A program made the position numbers and the translations under genes. A stretch of 64,000 nt of DNA from Metabacillus kandeliae (lineage in GTDB: Bacteria; Bacillota; Bacilli; Bacillales; Bacillaceae). The stretch lies in the NCBI RefSeq assembly GCF_021166585.1, contig NZ_JAJOZE010000010.1:56756-120755 (forward strand). The letters are read 5' to 3'. The notes beneath the pieces were generated by a model. It saw nothing but the letters and a program-made list of their open reading frames with translations, was not told the origin of the DNA and made no database searches. Shown piece by piece: positions 41,728 to 52,115 of the stretch (positions are counted from its first letter, which is position 1; each line of letters starts with the position of its first letter).

Positions 41728-44238
41728 TTATTTGCCGTGGCAGTTTTTGAATTTTTTGCCGCTTCCGCAGTGGCATAGTTCATTGCGTCCGATTTCAACC
41801 ACTTTGCGGGACGGTTTTTTCTTCGGTGCTTCGTCGCCTTCCTTTGGATGGATGGCAGCATCTGCTTTGATAACCTCTTCACGCTCAAGGTTATTTTCAA
41901 TTTCTGCTTTCATGACATAGCGGGCCACTTCTTCTTCAATGGAAGCAACCATTGATTCAAACATCTGGTAGCCTTCCATTTGGTACTCGCGAAGCGGATC
42001 AGTCTGGCCGTATGCACGAAGGTGAATACCCTGGCGCAGGTGATCCATGCTGTCGATATGATCCATCCACTTGGAGTCAACGGAACGGAGCATAATGACT
42101 TTTTCAAACTCGCGCATTTGCTCTGTGCCAAAGCTTTCTTCCTTGCGGCTGTATTTTTCTTTCACTTTCGCCAAAATAATTTCTGTGATTTCGTCTGATT
42201 CTTTGCCGTTGATTTCTTCAACAGTAAATGAACCTTCATCCAGGAGATTGGCATTCACATATTCCACAAGACCAGTAAGATTCCATTCTTCCGGAAGCTC
42301 TTCTCTAGGTGTAAAAGCGCCAACTGCTCTTTCGACTGTAGACTGAATCATGGTTTCTACAATTTCACGAAGGTTTTCAGATTCGATAACCTCTGCACGC
42401 TGCTTGTAAATGACTTCGCGCTGCTGGCGCAGGACATCGTCATATTGAAGGAGCTGCTTACGGGCATCGAAGTTGTTGCCTTCCACACGCTTCTGGGCAG
42501 ATTCGACAGCGCGGGAGACAATTTTGCTTTGGATCGGCTGTGTATCATCCATGCCGAGACGGTCCATCATATTCATCATGTTTTCAGAACCGAAGCGGCG
42601 CATCAGTTCATCTTCCATGGAAAGGTAAAATTGTGTAATACCAGGGTCTCCCTGACGTCCGGAACGTCCGCGGAGCTGGTTGTCAATCCGGCGTGATTCA
42701 TGGCGCTCCGTACCAATTACAGCAAGTCCGCCAAGCTCTTTCACACCTTCGCCAAGCTTGATGTCTGTTCCGCGACCAGCCATATTGGTCGCAATCGTAA
42801 CGGCGCCTTTTTGGCCTGCTGTTTCAATGATTTCCGCTTCACTGAAGTGGTTTTTCGCGTTCAGTACGTGATGCGGAACGCCTTTTCTCTTCAGCATTTG
42901 GGAGATCAATTCTGACGTTTCAACTGCAACCGTACCGACAAGAACAGGCTGTCCCAAATCATGGCGCTGTTTCACATCTTCTACAACCGCGCCGAATTTG
43001 CCTTCCATTGAGCGGTAAACAAGGTCTGCTCTGTCATCGCGGACAACTGGGCGGTTAGTTGGAATAGCCACAACCTGCATGTTGTAAATGTTGCGGAATT
43101 CCTCTTCTTCCGTTTTAGCCGTACCGGTCATACCGGAAAGCTTTTTGTACATGCGGAAGTAGTTCTGGAATGTAATGGTTGCAAGGGTCATGCTTTCATT
43201 TTGAATCTCAAGGCCTTCTCTTGCTTCAATTGCCTGGTGCAGACCTTCGCTGTAGCGGCGGCCTTTCATTAGACGGCCAGTGAACGGGTCAACGATCACA
43301 ACTTCACCGTCGTCCACAACATAATCAATGTCAGGCTGCATAACAACATTGGCTTTTAACGCCTGGTTAATGTGATGATTCAATGTAACGTGAGAAATAT
43401 CAAACAGGTTTTCAATGCCAAAGCCGCGTTCTGCTTTTGAAATTCCTTCTTCTGTCAGCTGCACGCTTTTTGTCTTCACATCAAATGTGTAATCTTTTTC
43501 AAGCGTCAAGGTTCTGACAAAGGCATTTGCTTGAACATAAAGCCTTGTTGATTTGGCAGCTTGTCCAGAAATGATGAGCGGTGTCCGTGCTTCATCCACT
43601 AGGATGGAGTCAACTTCATCTATGATGGCATAGTTCAATGGACGCTGAACCATTTCTTCTTTGTAAAGCACCATGTTATCGCGCAGATAGTCGAACCCAA
43701 GCTCGTTGTTCGTTGAATAGGTAACATCTGCTGCATAGGCTTCTCGCTTTTCGTCTTTATCAAGGGAATTCAGATTCAGGCCGACAGTAAGGCCCAGAAA
43801 CTGAAAAATTTCTCCCATTTCAGAAGCATCGCGGCTTGCGAGGTATTCGTTGACAGTAACAACGTGAACACCTTCGCCGGAAAGAGCATTCAAATAAACA
43901 GGCATTGTGGAAGTCAATGTTTTACCTTCCCCTGTTCTCATCTCTGATATGTTCCCTTCGTGAAGGGCAATACCACCCATAAGCTGAACCTTATACGGAT
44001 ACATGCCTGTTACACGGCGGGCAGCTTCTCTTACTGCAGCAAAAGCCTCAGGAAGAAGATCATCCAAAGTTTCTCCCTTTTCGTGACGGCTTCTAAATTC
44101 GGCTGTTTTGCCTTTTAGCTCCTCATCTGATAAAGCTTCCATTGAAGAACTGAATTGATCTATTTCATTCGCCATTTTTTCATAACGATTAAGTGTACGT
44201 TTATTAAAATCAAATACTTTATTCAGAATTCCAAGCAT
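41728..44238 (-). CDS. secA: preprotein translocase ATPase SecA
   Basis: 836 residues, full length. Nucleotide-binding Walker [16 protein letters not shown]-type box [20 protein letters not shown], preprotein cross-linking and helical wing regions, and the C-terminal zinc-binding SEC-C motif ([17 protein letters not shown]). It drives protein export through SecYEG. An AGGAG sits before the ATG. It lies directly upstream of prfB, the usual order in Bacillus. Confidence 0.98.
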   Translation of the reverse strand: MLGILNKVFDFNKRTLNRYEKMANEIDQFSSSMEALSDEELKGKTAEFRSRHEKGETLDDLLPEAFAAVREAARRVTGMYPYKVQLMGGIALHEGNISEMRTGEGKTLTSTMPVYLNALSGEGVHVVTVNEYLASRDASEMGEIFQFLGLTVGLNLNSLDKDEKREAYAADVTYSTNNELGFDYLRDNMVLYKEEMVQRPLNYAIIDEVDSILVDEARTPLIISGQAAKSTRLYVQANAFVRTLTLEKDYTFDVKTKSVQLTEEGISKAERGFGIENLFDISHVTLNHHINQALKANVVMQPDIDYVVDDGEVVIVDPFTGRLMKGRRYSEGLHQAIEAREGLEIQNESMTLATITFQNYFRMYKKLSGMTGTAKTEEEEFRNIYNMQVVAIPTNRPVVRDDRADLVYRSMEGKFGAVVEDVKQRHDLGQPVLVGTVAVETSELISQMLKRKGVPHHVLNAKNHFSEAEIIETAGQKGAVTIATNMAGRGTDIKLGEGVKELGGLAVIGTERHESRRIDNQLRGRSGRQGDPGITQFYLSMEDELMRRFGSENMMNMMDRLGMDDTQPIQSKIVSRAVESAQKRVEGNNFDARKQLLQYDDVLRQQREVIYKQRAEVIESENLREIVETMIQSTVERAVGAFTPREELPEEWNLTGLVEYVNANLLDEGSFTVEEINGKESDEITEIILAKVKEKYSRKEESFGTEQMREFEKVIMLRSVDSKWMDHIDSMDHLRQGIHLRAYGQTDPLREYQMEGYQMFESMVASIEEEVARYVMKAEIENNLEREEVIKADAAIHPKEGDEAPKKKPSRKVVEIGRNELCHCGSGKKFKNCHGK

Positions 44239-44431
44239 TTAAAACGCTCCTCTATGATCAAGTATGATCTCTCGGTTTGGCCCTGCCTGAATGCCGGGAC
44301 CGAAATAAATTATTCCACATTCCATATTATCACTAAGCAACCGATGCTACAACATTAAGAAATGGCGGAATTTAGGGAAATAGAGGAAGATGCTGATAGG
44401 AGAGGACTTTTTTTATGGGGATTTTTTTCAT

Positions 44432-44460
44432 AAAAAAACACTCCTCATTCGGAGTGCTTT
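44432..44460 (-). terminator. terminator of the arc operon
   Basis: CACTCC and GGAGTG pair around a six-base loop, followed by a T run on the minus strand, right after the arcA stop. Confidence 0.85.
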
Positions 44461-45694
44461 ATTGATAATCTTCCCTGTACCACGGCATGCTCATGCATCT
44501 CGGGCCACCGCGTCCTCTTGATAATTCGGAGCTTGGGATTTCCAGAACCTCTACGCCGCTTTCCCGCATCAGCCTGTTTGACACGTAGTTGCGGTCATAT
44601 GTAATGACAACACCTGGTCTGATCGCGAGTGTATTGGAGCCGTCATTCCACTGCTCTCTTGCTGACACAATCGGATCGCCGCCTCCGCACGGGATAAGGG
44701 CAATCTCCTCAAGCTTCAGGACTTCTTTTAATGTTTTGGAGAGGTTATGGCGTCTTTCAATATTGACTCTTCCCTCTTCTTCATGCGGAGTAAGAAGGTA
44801 AATATTCATGCTGTCATCTTCTTTAATGCAGCCAGGATGCATCGTGAATTTATCCTTATCAATCATTGTGAATACTGTGTCAAGATGCATAAAAGCACGG
44901 GATTTTGGTATTTCAACCGCTACAACCGTTTTAATATCCTTTTGCTTTTTAAAAAGATTCACAGCGAGCTTTTCAATCGCCTTTGCTGATGTTCTCGCAC
45001 TGACGCCGATCGCAATGGTATCTTTGCTTAAGATCAGCTGGTCTCCGCCTTCTATAGGAAATTCATAATTTCTGTCGAGCCAGATCGGGTGATCCTGCCC
45101 TTTGAACAGCTCATGATATTTAACGATAAAACTCATAAAAAGCGATTCTCTTCGCCTTGCCTCTTCATGCATCTTGTTGATGCTGAGGCCATTTCCTATG
45201 GATGCTGCCGGATCGCGCGTGAAATACAAGTTCGGCATTGGATCCAAATAAAAAGGATATTGATCTGACATGTGCTCGTACAGATGAATTTTTTTGCCTT
45301 TGTCAATTTCCGCTGTACGCACGCCTTCCATGACTTTTCTGACCAAATCCTCTTCAGAGAGGGCCATTAAATATTCTTTTAAATATGGACCGGCTCCGTT
45401 TACATTGGATTTGCTTTCCTCCAATATCTGCTCAGTGAATTCTTTCTTCGCATCGCCGGATTTCAGCGCTTCGATCACAAGGCTTTCGAGATACACAACC
45501 TCTGTTCCCTGATTTCGCAAAAGCTCTGCAAACACATCATGCTCCTTCTGGACAGCAGGCAAATAGGGTATATCGTCAAACAAAAGCCTTTTCAAGTATT
45601 CTGGTGTTAAGTTTTCCACTTCACTGCCGGGACGGTGAAGCATGACCCTTTTCAAATTACCGATCTCTGACGTTATATGTATGGTTTGTTCCAT
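44459..45694 (-). CDS. arcA: arginine deiminase
   Basis: 411 residues. Arginine-binding and catalytic segments are intact: [38 protein letters not shown] with the catalytic His, and the nucleophile Cys in [12 protein letters not shown]. It turns arginine into citrulline and ammonia. It is the last of arcB-arcC-arcA on this strand. No ArcD antiporter lies in the window. Confidence 0.96.
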   Translation of the reverse strand: MEQTIHITSEIGNLKRVMLHRPGSEVENLTPEYLKRLLFDDIPYLPAVQKEHDVFAELLRNQGTEVVYLESLVIEALKSGDAKKEFTEQILEESKSNVNGAGPYLKEYLMALSEEDLVRKVMEGVRTAEIDKGKKIHLYEHMSDQYPFYLDPMPNLYFTRDPAASIGNGLSINKMHEEARRRESLFMSFIVKYHELFKGQDHPIWLDRNYEFPIEGGDQLILSKDTIAIGVSARTSAKAIEKLAVNLFKKQKDIKTVVAVEIPKSRAFMHLDTVFTMIDKDKFTMHPGCIKEDDSMNIYLLTPHEEEGRVNIERRHNLSKTLKEVLKLEEIALIPCGGGDPIVSAREQWNDGSNTLAIRPGVVITYDRNYVSNRLMRESGVEVLEIPSSELSRGRGGPRCMSMPWYREDYQ

Positions 45695-45812
45695 TTTCCG
45701 GCCCCCTTATCTCGTATTGAGTTACCCTTTTTTTCTCAATTGCTAACCGCTAGGAGAAGGAAACTAAGGACCCTTCCAGTTCTTAGTATGGCAATTTCCC
45801 GCAAAATTTCTC

Positions 45813-46763
45813 TTATTTTTTATCTGAAATAATATAGGTGCCCTTCTTTTCCATAATGGCGGCATGTCCTTGTTCAATTGAAGTAATAATCGCTGCCCTG
45901 TTTGGCTTTGATTCTACAAATGAAATGGCAGCTTCCACTTTCGGCTTCATGCTGCCTGCTGCAAACTTTCCATCCTGCAGCAGCTTTTTTAGTTCGTCTG
46001 CTGTTGTCTCACCGATCGCTTCCTGATTTTCTTCTCCAAAATTCAGCATCACATTTTGCTCGTCCATTAAAAACAGCAGATAATCCGCGTCAACAACTTC
46101 AGCCAAAAGCTCTGACGCATAATCTTTATCAATCACTGCCTGTATGCCCCTATAGCGTCCGTTCTCCTTTACAATCGGAATTCCTCCGCCACCGCCTGCG
46201 ATCACAACAACGTCATGCTCCATTAACCGCTCGATGTGCCTGCTGCCGATAATTTTCTTTGGCTTAGGAGATGGAACGTTCCTTCTCCAGCCTTTTCCGG
46301 CATCTTCTTTATAAACAACCCCGCTGTTTTTCATCTTTTCTTTTGCGTCCTTCTCAGACAGTACAGGGCCGATCGGCTTTGATGGGTCATCAAAATCAGG
46401 GTCGTTTTGGTCGACTAGAATTCTTGTCATGATGGTGGCGATTTCCCGCTTGATCTCATGCTCCTGAAAGGCATTTTCGAGAGCATTTTCCACCCAGTAG
46501 CCAATCATGCCATCGCTCATGGCGACACATGTATCAAGAGGCATCGCAGGAGTTTCCTCTGAATCTGCCGCTTCCTGCTGAAGGAGAATATTCCCGACCT
46601 GCGGACCATTACCATGGGTGAAAATAAGATCAAACCCGTCCAGTATCAGCTTAACAAGCTGCTCAGCTGTTTTCTCCAGCGCTTTCGCCTGTCCTTCAGC
46701 CGTGGCACATTTTGTTTGAATCGCATTTCCTCCAAGTGCCACTACTACTTTTTTATCAGCCAT
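45813..46763 (-). CDS. arcC: carbamate kinase
   Basis: About 316 residues from the ATG at 46763 (GGAGG six bases upstream; the ATG at 46769 is too close to it). Amino-acid-kinase fold with VVALGGNAIQ, FTHGNGPQVGN and AGGGGIPIV. It makes ATP from carbamoyl phosphate in the third step of the arginine deiminase pathway. It lies ten bases after arcB. Confidence 0.96.
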   Translation of the reverse strand: MADKKVVVALGGNAIQTKCATAEGQAKALEKTAEQLVKLILDGFDLIFTHGNGPQVGNILLQQEAADSEETPAMPLDTCVAMSDGMIGYWVENALENAFQEHEIKREIATIMTRILVDQNDPDFDDPSKPIGPVLSEKDAKEKMKNSGVVYKEDAGKGWRRNVPSPKPKKIIGSRHIERLMEHDVVVIAGGGGGIPIVKENGRYRGIQAVIDKDYASELLAEVVDADYLLFLMDEQNVMLNFGEENQEAIGETTADELKKLLQDGKFAAGSMKPKVEAAISFVESKPNRAAIITSIEQGHAAIMEKKGTYIISDKK

Positions 46764-46773
46764 CCCCATCCTC

Positions 46774-47784
46774 CTACTTTTCCAAAGTAGCTGCTATGAG
46801 TGCTTTTATCGTATGCAGCCGGTTTTCTGCCTGATCAAATACGCAGGAATGCTTGCTTCGAAACACTTCATCTGTAACTTCCATTTCTTCCAGTCCGAAC
46901 TTTTCATGCACTTCCTTAGCTGTTTCCGTCTCAAGATTATGAAAAGCAGGGAGGCAATGCATAAACAGCACATCCTCGTTCCTTGTTTTCCTCATAACAT
47001 CCATTGTAATCTGGTAAGGCTTCAGCAGATTGATCCGCTTCTCAAACTGATCCTCTTCCCCCATCGACACCCAAACATCCGTGTAGACGGCAGAAGCTCC
47101 TTTCAGCACTTCTTCAAAATGCTCACTAACCGTAATGCTGCCTTCGGTATGCTGTGCCATTTCCTGGGCTTTTTTCAGCTTTTCCTGCTCTGGAAACAAT
47201 TCTTTTGGAGCACAGATGCAAAGATCCATTCCTGTCTTTGCCGCACCAATCATCAGGCTGTTGGCCACATTGTTCCTTCCGTCTCCCGCATAAACAAGCT
47301 TTTTTCCTTTCAGAGTCCCTGTGCTTTCCTTAATGGTTAAAAAATCAGCCAGGACCTGTGTAGGGTGGTATTCATCTGTCAGGCCGTTCCAGACAGGAAC
47401 ACCTGAATACTCTGCCAGAGCTTTGGCAGACTCCTGCTCATAGCCTCGAAATTCAATACCGTCAAACATCCGTCCAAGCACCTTTGCCGTATCTTCAACA
47501 GACTCTTTCTTTCCTAAATGCAGGTCGCTTTTCCCCAAAAACTCCGTATGAATGCCAAGATCCGAGCAGGCCACCGCAAAGGCGCACCTTGTCCTTGTTG
47601 ATCCTTTTTCAAAAAGCAGGGCCACATTTTTGCCCTCAAACCAGCGGTGAGGCCTGCCGTCTTTTTTCAGCGCCTTTAATTCTGCGGCATAGTCCAGCAA
47701 ATAACGGACTTCATCAGGTGTATAATCAGCCAGTGTCAGCAAGCTTTTGCCCTTCAGGTTGATCTTTCTCGTCGTGGATTGCAT
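46774..47784 (-). CDS. arcB: ornithine carbamoyltransferase, catabolic by context
   Basis: 336 residues from the ATG at 47784 (AAAAGGGGAGAAA upstream). Carbamoyl-phosphate motif STRTRCAF, ornithine-side [11 protein letters not shown] and HPTQVLADF are intact. In this setting it would run in the phosphorolysis direction, citrulline to ornithine and carbamoyl phosphate. It is the first gene of the operon; arginine biosynthetic genes are absent nearby. Confidence 0.94.
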   Translation of the reverse strand: MQSTTRKINLKGKSLLTLADYTPDEVRYLLDYAAELKALKKDGRPHRWFEGKNVALLFEKGSTRTRCAFAVACSDLGIHTEFLGKSDLHLGKKESVEDTAKVLGRMFDGIEFRGYEQESAKALAEYSGVPVWNGLTDEYHPTQVLADFLTIKESTGTLKGKKLVYAGDGRNNVANSLMIGAAKTGMDLCICAPKELFPEQEKLKKAQEMAQHTEGSITVSEHFEEVLKGASAVYTDVWVSMGEEDQFEKRINLLKPYQITMDVMRKTRNEDVLFMHCLPAFHNLETETAKEVHEKFGLEEMEVTDEVFRSKHSCVFDQAENRLHTIKALIAATLEK

Positions 47785-48024
47785 CGGATTTTCTCCCCTT
47801 TTCTGTTGATTTTTGCTGCACGCTTCATTCATCTACTATAGGAAATACCCGTCAGCTATTTTGGCTAACCCTTAAATGGAAAACCTAGCAATTCTTCTTG
47901 ATTTGCTTGTAATTCAATAATTTCTTAACAAAGGACTTTTGATTCTGGTTTCTTTTTCGAAAAATGGGGAATATGATCCAAAAAAATTATTGGGTAATTA
48001 TTGGTTAGGAGAGAAGGTGGAAAA

Positions 48025-48735
48025 ATGAATGTATTAATAGCTGATGATAATAAGGAGTCTCTAAAAGTTTTAGATTACTGTATTAGCCAAGTAACTGGTT
48101 TTCACGTTATTGGGAAATGCAGTAATGGAAAAGAGCTGAAAGAACAAGCAATACTTTTGAATCCTGATTTAATTCTGACGGATATACGGATGCCTGAGCT
48201 AAATGGCATAGATGTCATTCGGGAATGCCAAATGTTACTTCCCAATATTAAGTGCATTTTCATTACTGGATTTGATCAATATGCTCTTGAGGCTTTTGAT
48301 TTAGCAGCAGTTGATTATATTTTAAAGCCCTTTAAGCCTGCGCGGCTTTATAAAGCTCTTCTGCTTGCAAAAGAGCAGCTATTTCCGTTAAAGGCGGAAG
48401 AACAAAATAAACGGCTGCAATTAAAATTTAATGGCTCGCTTTATTACGTTCCACTAAAAGAGATTATTTTTATTGAGAAGAGTGGGAAAAAAAGTATTGT
48501 TTATACGAGGAAAGCTTCATATGAAACTTATGAGAATATTAGTGCTCTTGGAAATCAGCTGGATAATTCTTTTTTCCAGACGCACCGTTCCTATATTGTT
48601 AATCTTCGCATGATTTCACATATAACTCCTAAGCACTCAACTTATTTGGCCTATTTCTTAAATTCAAAGAAATATGCACATATTTCTAAACTGCGTTTGA
48701 CTGAATTTCACGAAAAACTTACTCAATTCCTTTAA
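48025..48735 (+). CDS. LytTR-family response regulator, orphan
   Basis: 236 residues from the ATG at 48025 (AAGGTGG upstream). Receiver domain with acidic pair VLIADDN, phospho-acceptor Asp in LILTDIRMPELNG, and conserved Lys in YILKPFKPARLY; LytTR DNA-binding domain at about 135-236 (YVPLKEIIFIEKSGKKSIVY, FFQTHRSYIVNL). There is no histidine kinase beside it. It is divergent from the arc operon and ahead of the HD-GYP gene, and might control either. Confidence 0.9.
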   Translation: MNVLIADDNKESLKVLDYCISQVTGFHVIGKCSNGKELKEQAILLNPDLILTDIRMPELNGIDVIRECQMLLPNIKCIFITGFDQYALEAFDLAAVDYILKPFKPARLYKALLLAKEQLFPLKAEEQNKRLQLKFNGSLYYVPLKEIIFIEKSGKKSIVYTRKASYETYENISALGNQLDNSFFQTHRSYIVNLRMISHITPKHSTYLAYFLNSKKYAHISKLRLTEFHEKLTQFL

Positions 48736-48780
48736 ACTATAAAAATTTGTCGAATGATCAATTTGTATTCAAAAACTATA

Positions 48781-48808
48781 AAATCCTTCCTCATAGGAGG
48801 GATTTTTA
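48781..48808 (+). terminator. terminator of the LytTR regulator gene
   Basis: AAATCCTTCCT and AGGAGGGATTT pair imperfectly around CAT, followed by TT. Confidence 0.7.
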
Positions 48809-48919
48809 TCATGAAATGGGTTGATTTTAATCCTTAAATGGCCTGGCTGCCCTCGACAAAGCCTCTAATAGATAAATAAGATGTATCTAGGTAGTTTTTA
48901 CCAGATTGGAGGGGATACC

Positions 48920-50662
48920 ATGAATGAAAATCAGAAAAAAATATTTATCGGGGATCAGCTTGAAAGAGATCTTTTGCATGATGGCAGGCTGATTTTAAAA
49001 CAAGGCACAATCATTGATACCCAGTTAAAGAGCAGGCTGAATAAATGGGGCATTTATTCCATTCCAAAAAAGCCTTTTTCACCCCTTCCATCCATTAGCA
49101 GGCTAAAGGAAAAAATATTGGAAAAAAATCTGAGTTCAGAAGAATTATTGATACAAACCTTATATTTAGATACACTGCTTGCGATTGCAGATGAAAAACG
49201 GTATGGCTATTCTTTGAACGATGAGGAAAAAATTGAAGAACTGGGGGAGATTTTTTTTGAAGCGATGTCAAACCAGGTGATTTATACTAAAATGATGGAG
49301 TTAAAGCAGAAGGATTATCACAGCTTTCTCCATTCGGTAGATGTATTTATTCTGTATACTTTATTTGCTCAATCAATGAAAGTAAAAGAGACTCACTTTT
49401 TCGGAAAAGCCGCACTGCTCCATGACATTGGGAAAGCAGAAATCCCAGAGCAAATTTTGACCAAAAAAGGGAAACTCACAATTGCTGAATTTGAACTGAT
49501 GAAAGAACATACCACTATCGGCAGCAAGCTGCTTATGAGCAATAAAGACACTGCTCTTTTCGCTGATTTTGCAATGAATCATCATGAGAGGCTTGATGGC
49601 AGCGGTTATCCGGCAGGCGTTACTTCGGAATATATTAATCTCTATATAAAAGCACTGATGATTGTTGATGTCTATTCTGCCCTCACATTAATGAGATCTT
49701 ATCGGGAACCAATGCCAGCTCTGCAGGCTCTTGAAATTTTTATAAGTGAAAATGAGAAATATGATGGCTCCCTTTTAGGTCAATTTATGAACATGCTGCA
49801 TATTTACCCTGTTGGCAGCCTTGTGGAGCTCTCAGATGGAAGAATAGGCAACGTAATCGATCACAGTTCCGGCCTTCCTTTTTTGGCGGTAATAGAAGAA
49901 AAAGGAACCCTCCAGGAAATTGAAATACCATCAAATTTATCCCTAAATATAAAAAGAGCAATCCATTTTGATAACACGAATGGCAAAACCGAAAAAAAAC
50001 TACTTTGGAAAAGTTTTATTAATCATTTACTAATAGGAAACAAAGAGGGCGCCTTATACATTTTCGAACAGCTTACAGATGGGAAAAGAGCTGAGGAGAT
50101 CTATTACGGCATTTTTGCAAGCGCCATGAAGCAGGTCATTCATTTAAAAGAACAGCAAATTGTTACTTCTACTAATGTTTTTTTGGCTGATGATACTGTA
50201 TGCACATTAATGAATTTTAAGCTTTCCAGCTATGTGTCCACTCTGCAAACTTTTGAAAAGGTGCTGATTGCCACTCCAATTGGAGAGGATTTAATGTTCC
50301 CTTCTAAATTAATTAATGATTATCTTATGATTAATGGCTGGGAGACTGTCAGATACGAAGGATCATCCGTCAGGCAAATGCTTAAAATTTTGCAATCTTG
50401 CTCAACAAAATATATTTGCTTTTCCATTACCAGCCCTGTGTATATAGAAGAGATCAGCAACCTGATTGACTCCTTAAAACTATTAAAGCCTGATTTAGTC
50501 ATTCTAGTTATCTATGAGTTTCTTGAAAATTGCAAGGAGTTACTCTCCAAGTTAGATGCTGATTTAATTGCTGGCAGCTCACAGGAGATGCTGGAAAAGC
50601 TCTCTATAATGCACCGTGTACAGGTCAACGGATCGGGGTTCAATAGCAGGAAACACAATTAG
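48920..50662 (+). CDS. HD-GYP phosphodiesterase fused to a degenerate B12-binding-type module
   Basis: 580 residues from the ATG at 48920 (GGAGG upstream). Residues about 110-290 form an HD-GYP domain (HSFLHSVDVF, ALLHDIGKAEIP, HHERLDGSGYPAG), which hydrolyses c-di-GMP. A small beta segment follows (GSLVELSDGRIGNVIDHSSG). Residues about 360-430 resemble the helical cap of B12-binding proteins (LLIGNKEGALYIFEQLTDGK, IYYGIFASAMKQ), and 440-570 a Rossmann domain (IATPIGEDLMFPSKLINDYL). The cap Trp/Glu-His and the ExH/DxHxxG-type His are missing, so cobalamin ligation is unlikely. Substrate of the tail: unknown. Confidence 0.8.
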   Translation: MNENQKKIFIGDQLERDLLHDGRLILKQGTIIDTQLKSRLNKWGIYSIPKKPFSPLPSISRLKEKILEKNLSSEELLIQTLYLDTLLAIADEKRYGYSLNDEEKIEELGEIFFEAMSNQVIYTKMMELKQKDYHSFLHSVDVFILYTLFAQSMKVKETHFFGKAALLHDIGKAEIPEQILTKKGKLTIAEFELMKEHTTIGSKLLMSNKDTALFADFAMNHHERLDGSGYPAGVTSEYINLYIKALMIVDVYSALTLMRSYREPMPALQALEIFISENEKYDGSLLGQFMNMLHIYPVGSLVELSDGRIGNVIDHSSGLPFLAVIEEKGTLQEIEIPSNLSLNIKRAIHFDNTNGKTEKKLLWKSFINHLLIGNKEGALYIFEQLTDGKRAEEIYYGIFASAMKQVIHLKEQQIVTSTNVFLADDTVCTLMNFKLSSYVSTLQTFEKVLIATPIGEDLMFPSKLINDYLMINGWETVRYEGSSVRQMLKILQSCSTKYICFSITSPVYIEEISNLIDSLKLLKPDLVILVIYEFLENCKELLSKLDADLIAGSSQEMLEKLSIMHRVQVNGSGFNSRKHN

Positions 50663-50752
50663 CAATCCTCTTTTTTTCTTCAAGACAACCTGGCTGCTTA
50701 TTTTACTTGTTCAATATTCTTGTAAGGGACAATCATTTGCAGCTCTAGATGT

Positions 50753-50790
50753 AATAAGGAGGGCGCTGAATTCTCAGCGCCCTCCTTATT
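50753..50790 (-). terminator. strong bidirectional terminator
   Basis: AATAAGGAGGGCGCTGA and TCAGCGCCCTCCTTATT form a perfect 17-bp stem with an ATTC loop, between the HD-GYP gene and convergent hpf. Confidence 0.92.
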
Positions 50791-50795
50791 ACGAT

Positions 50796-51389
50796 TTATT
50801 CATTCGGCTCAATAATGCCGTATTTTCCGTCTTTTCGTTTGTACACCACATTGGTTCGGTTTGTTTCAGCATTTGTAAAGACGAAGAAGCTGTGGCCAAG
50901 CATATTCATTTGTAGGATTGCTTCTTCACTGTCCATTGGTTTTAAATTAAAGCGTTTCACGCGCACCACTTCTGCGCTTTCATCGAGCATTTCCTCGACA
51001 TCATCTTCAAGTACGGTTGTGGATACAGGCTCTGAAGATAGTGCTTCCCCATTTGTAAAAGCAAATTTCGCTGTGTTCCCCTGCTGCTCGCGGAACTTGC
51101 GGTTCACCTTTGTTTTATGCTTGCGGATCTGGCGTTCAAGCTTGTTTGTCACAAGATCAATTGCCGCATACATATCCCCATTGTGCTCTTCACCGCGAAG
51201 GACGAGATGACTCATTGGAATGGTCACTTCGATTTTGGAATCCATGTCATTGTAGTATTTGAGATTCACATGGCACTCTGCGTTGATTGATTCCTGAAAG
51301 TACCTTTCCAGTTTGTCAATTTTCTTTTCCACATAATCTCGCAATGCTGGAGTTACCTCAATGTTTTCACCTCTGATGTTATATCTCAT
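50796..51389 (-). CDS. hpf: ribosome hibernation promoting factor, long form
   Basis: 197 residues. N-terminal RaiA/HPF domain (NIEVTPALRDYVEKKIDKLE, DMYAAIDLVTNKLERQIRKH) and the C-terminal dimerisation domain of long HPF (RVKRFNLKPMDSEEAILQMN, GHSFFVFTNAETNRTNVVYK). It forms inactive 100S ribosomes in stationary phase. A sigma-B-like promoter lies upstream (51436-51462). In B. subtilis it is called yvyD and sits next to secA; here 6.5 kb separates them. Confidence 0.96.
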   Translation of the reverse strand: MRYNIRGENIEVTPALRDYVEKKIDKLERYFQESINAECHVNLKYYNDMDSKIEVTIPMSHLVLRGEEHNGDMYAAIDLVTNKLERQIRKHKTKVNRKFREQQGNTAKFAFTNGEALSSEPVSTTVLEDDVEEMLDESAEVVRVKRFNLKPMDSEEAILQMNMLGHSFFVFTNAETNRTNVVYKRKDGKYGIIEPNE

Positions 51390-51435
51390 CAGAACTCCTC
51401 CTTACTTTGTAAAGGATATGTAAACTTATTTCTCT

Positions 51436-51462
51436 ATTCCCCGTTTAAATTCCTGCCCAAAC
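51436..51462 (-). promoter_or_regulatory. candidate sigma-B promoter of hpf
   Basis: Minus strand GTTTGG (51457-51462), 15 bp, GGGAAT (51436-51441), near the sigma-B consensus GTTTAA/GGGTAT. B. subtilis yvyD is a known general stress gene. Confidence 0.5.
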
Positions 51463-51659
51463 GTAAATAAAAAGTGAAAATTTTGTTAATTTGTAAAGAA
51501 TCGTGTCGAAACCGACATTTCCCGGGAAACTTTTCGGATATTTTTTCGGCTATGTCTTAATTAGGCGATTTGCGCATAGAAAGGAATTTTGAGCAATTTT
51601 GCAAACAGTCGATTGAAGAATAAAGAAAATTTGGTACTCTAGATTAGCTTAATGATCCT

Positions 51660-52083
51660 TCAAAATGGCATTTGGGAATATAATGCGGTGGTTCGGGAGA
51701 ATAAATGCCGGTTTCGGGAATTTCTCTCTGCCATTCGGGAATATGTTGCGGAGTTTCGGGAATATGGTCCAGCGCCAGTATCTAAAATTGAGTTTTCCCT
51801 TTTCAAAATAGCAATTTGTTCATCTTTGTGTGACCTTTCCTTTCATATAGAGGCTGAGATCAGCATGGTGCTCTCTTAAAACTGGTTTCGGGAATATTAA
51901 TGCCGGTTTCGGGAATTTCTCTCCACCATTCGGCAATATCTTGCGGAGTTTCGGGAATATGGTGCAGCGGCAGTTTCTAAAAATGAGTTTACCTTTGCAA
52001 AATGGCAGTTTGTTCATCTTCTGTGTGAGCTTCCATTTCAATAGAGACTGAGATAAGCGCGGCACGCTCTTAAAAAGCAAATT
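51660..52083. repeat. nested repeat block: two about 195-bp units with 20-21 bp repeats
   Basis: Corresponding positions in the two units are 195 bp apart (AATGCCGG at 51705 and 51900). Each unit contains TTTCGGGAATAT-N9-type repeats every 20-21 bp, then TCTAAAA(A/T)TGAGTTT and a long similar tail (TTTGTTCATCTT, GAGACTGAGAT type). The TTGAGTTTTC tail and the GAATAT core are shared with 38827-39470, so both belong to one family. Confidence 0.8.
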
Positions 52084-52090
52084 TTCCCAT

Positions 52091-52113
52091 AAAAAAACCG
52101 GCTTTAGCCGGCT
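52091..52113 (-). terminator. terminator of the 127-aa gene
   Basis: AACCGGCT and AGCCGGCTT pair around TT, with a T run on the minus strand, right after the stop at 52116. Confidence 0.85.
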
Positions 52114-52115
52114 TA

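Noticed and set aside
51652..51879. 75-residue frame with similar REY repeats
   Set aside because: Same reason; it is the coding shadow of the second repeat block.
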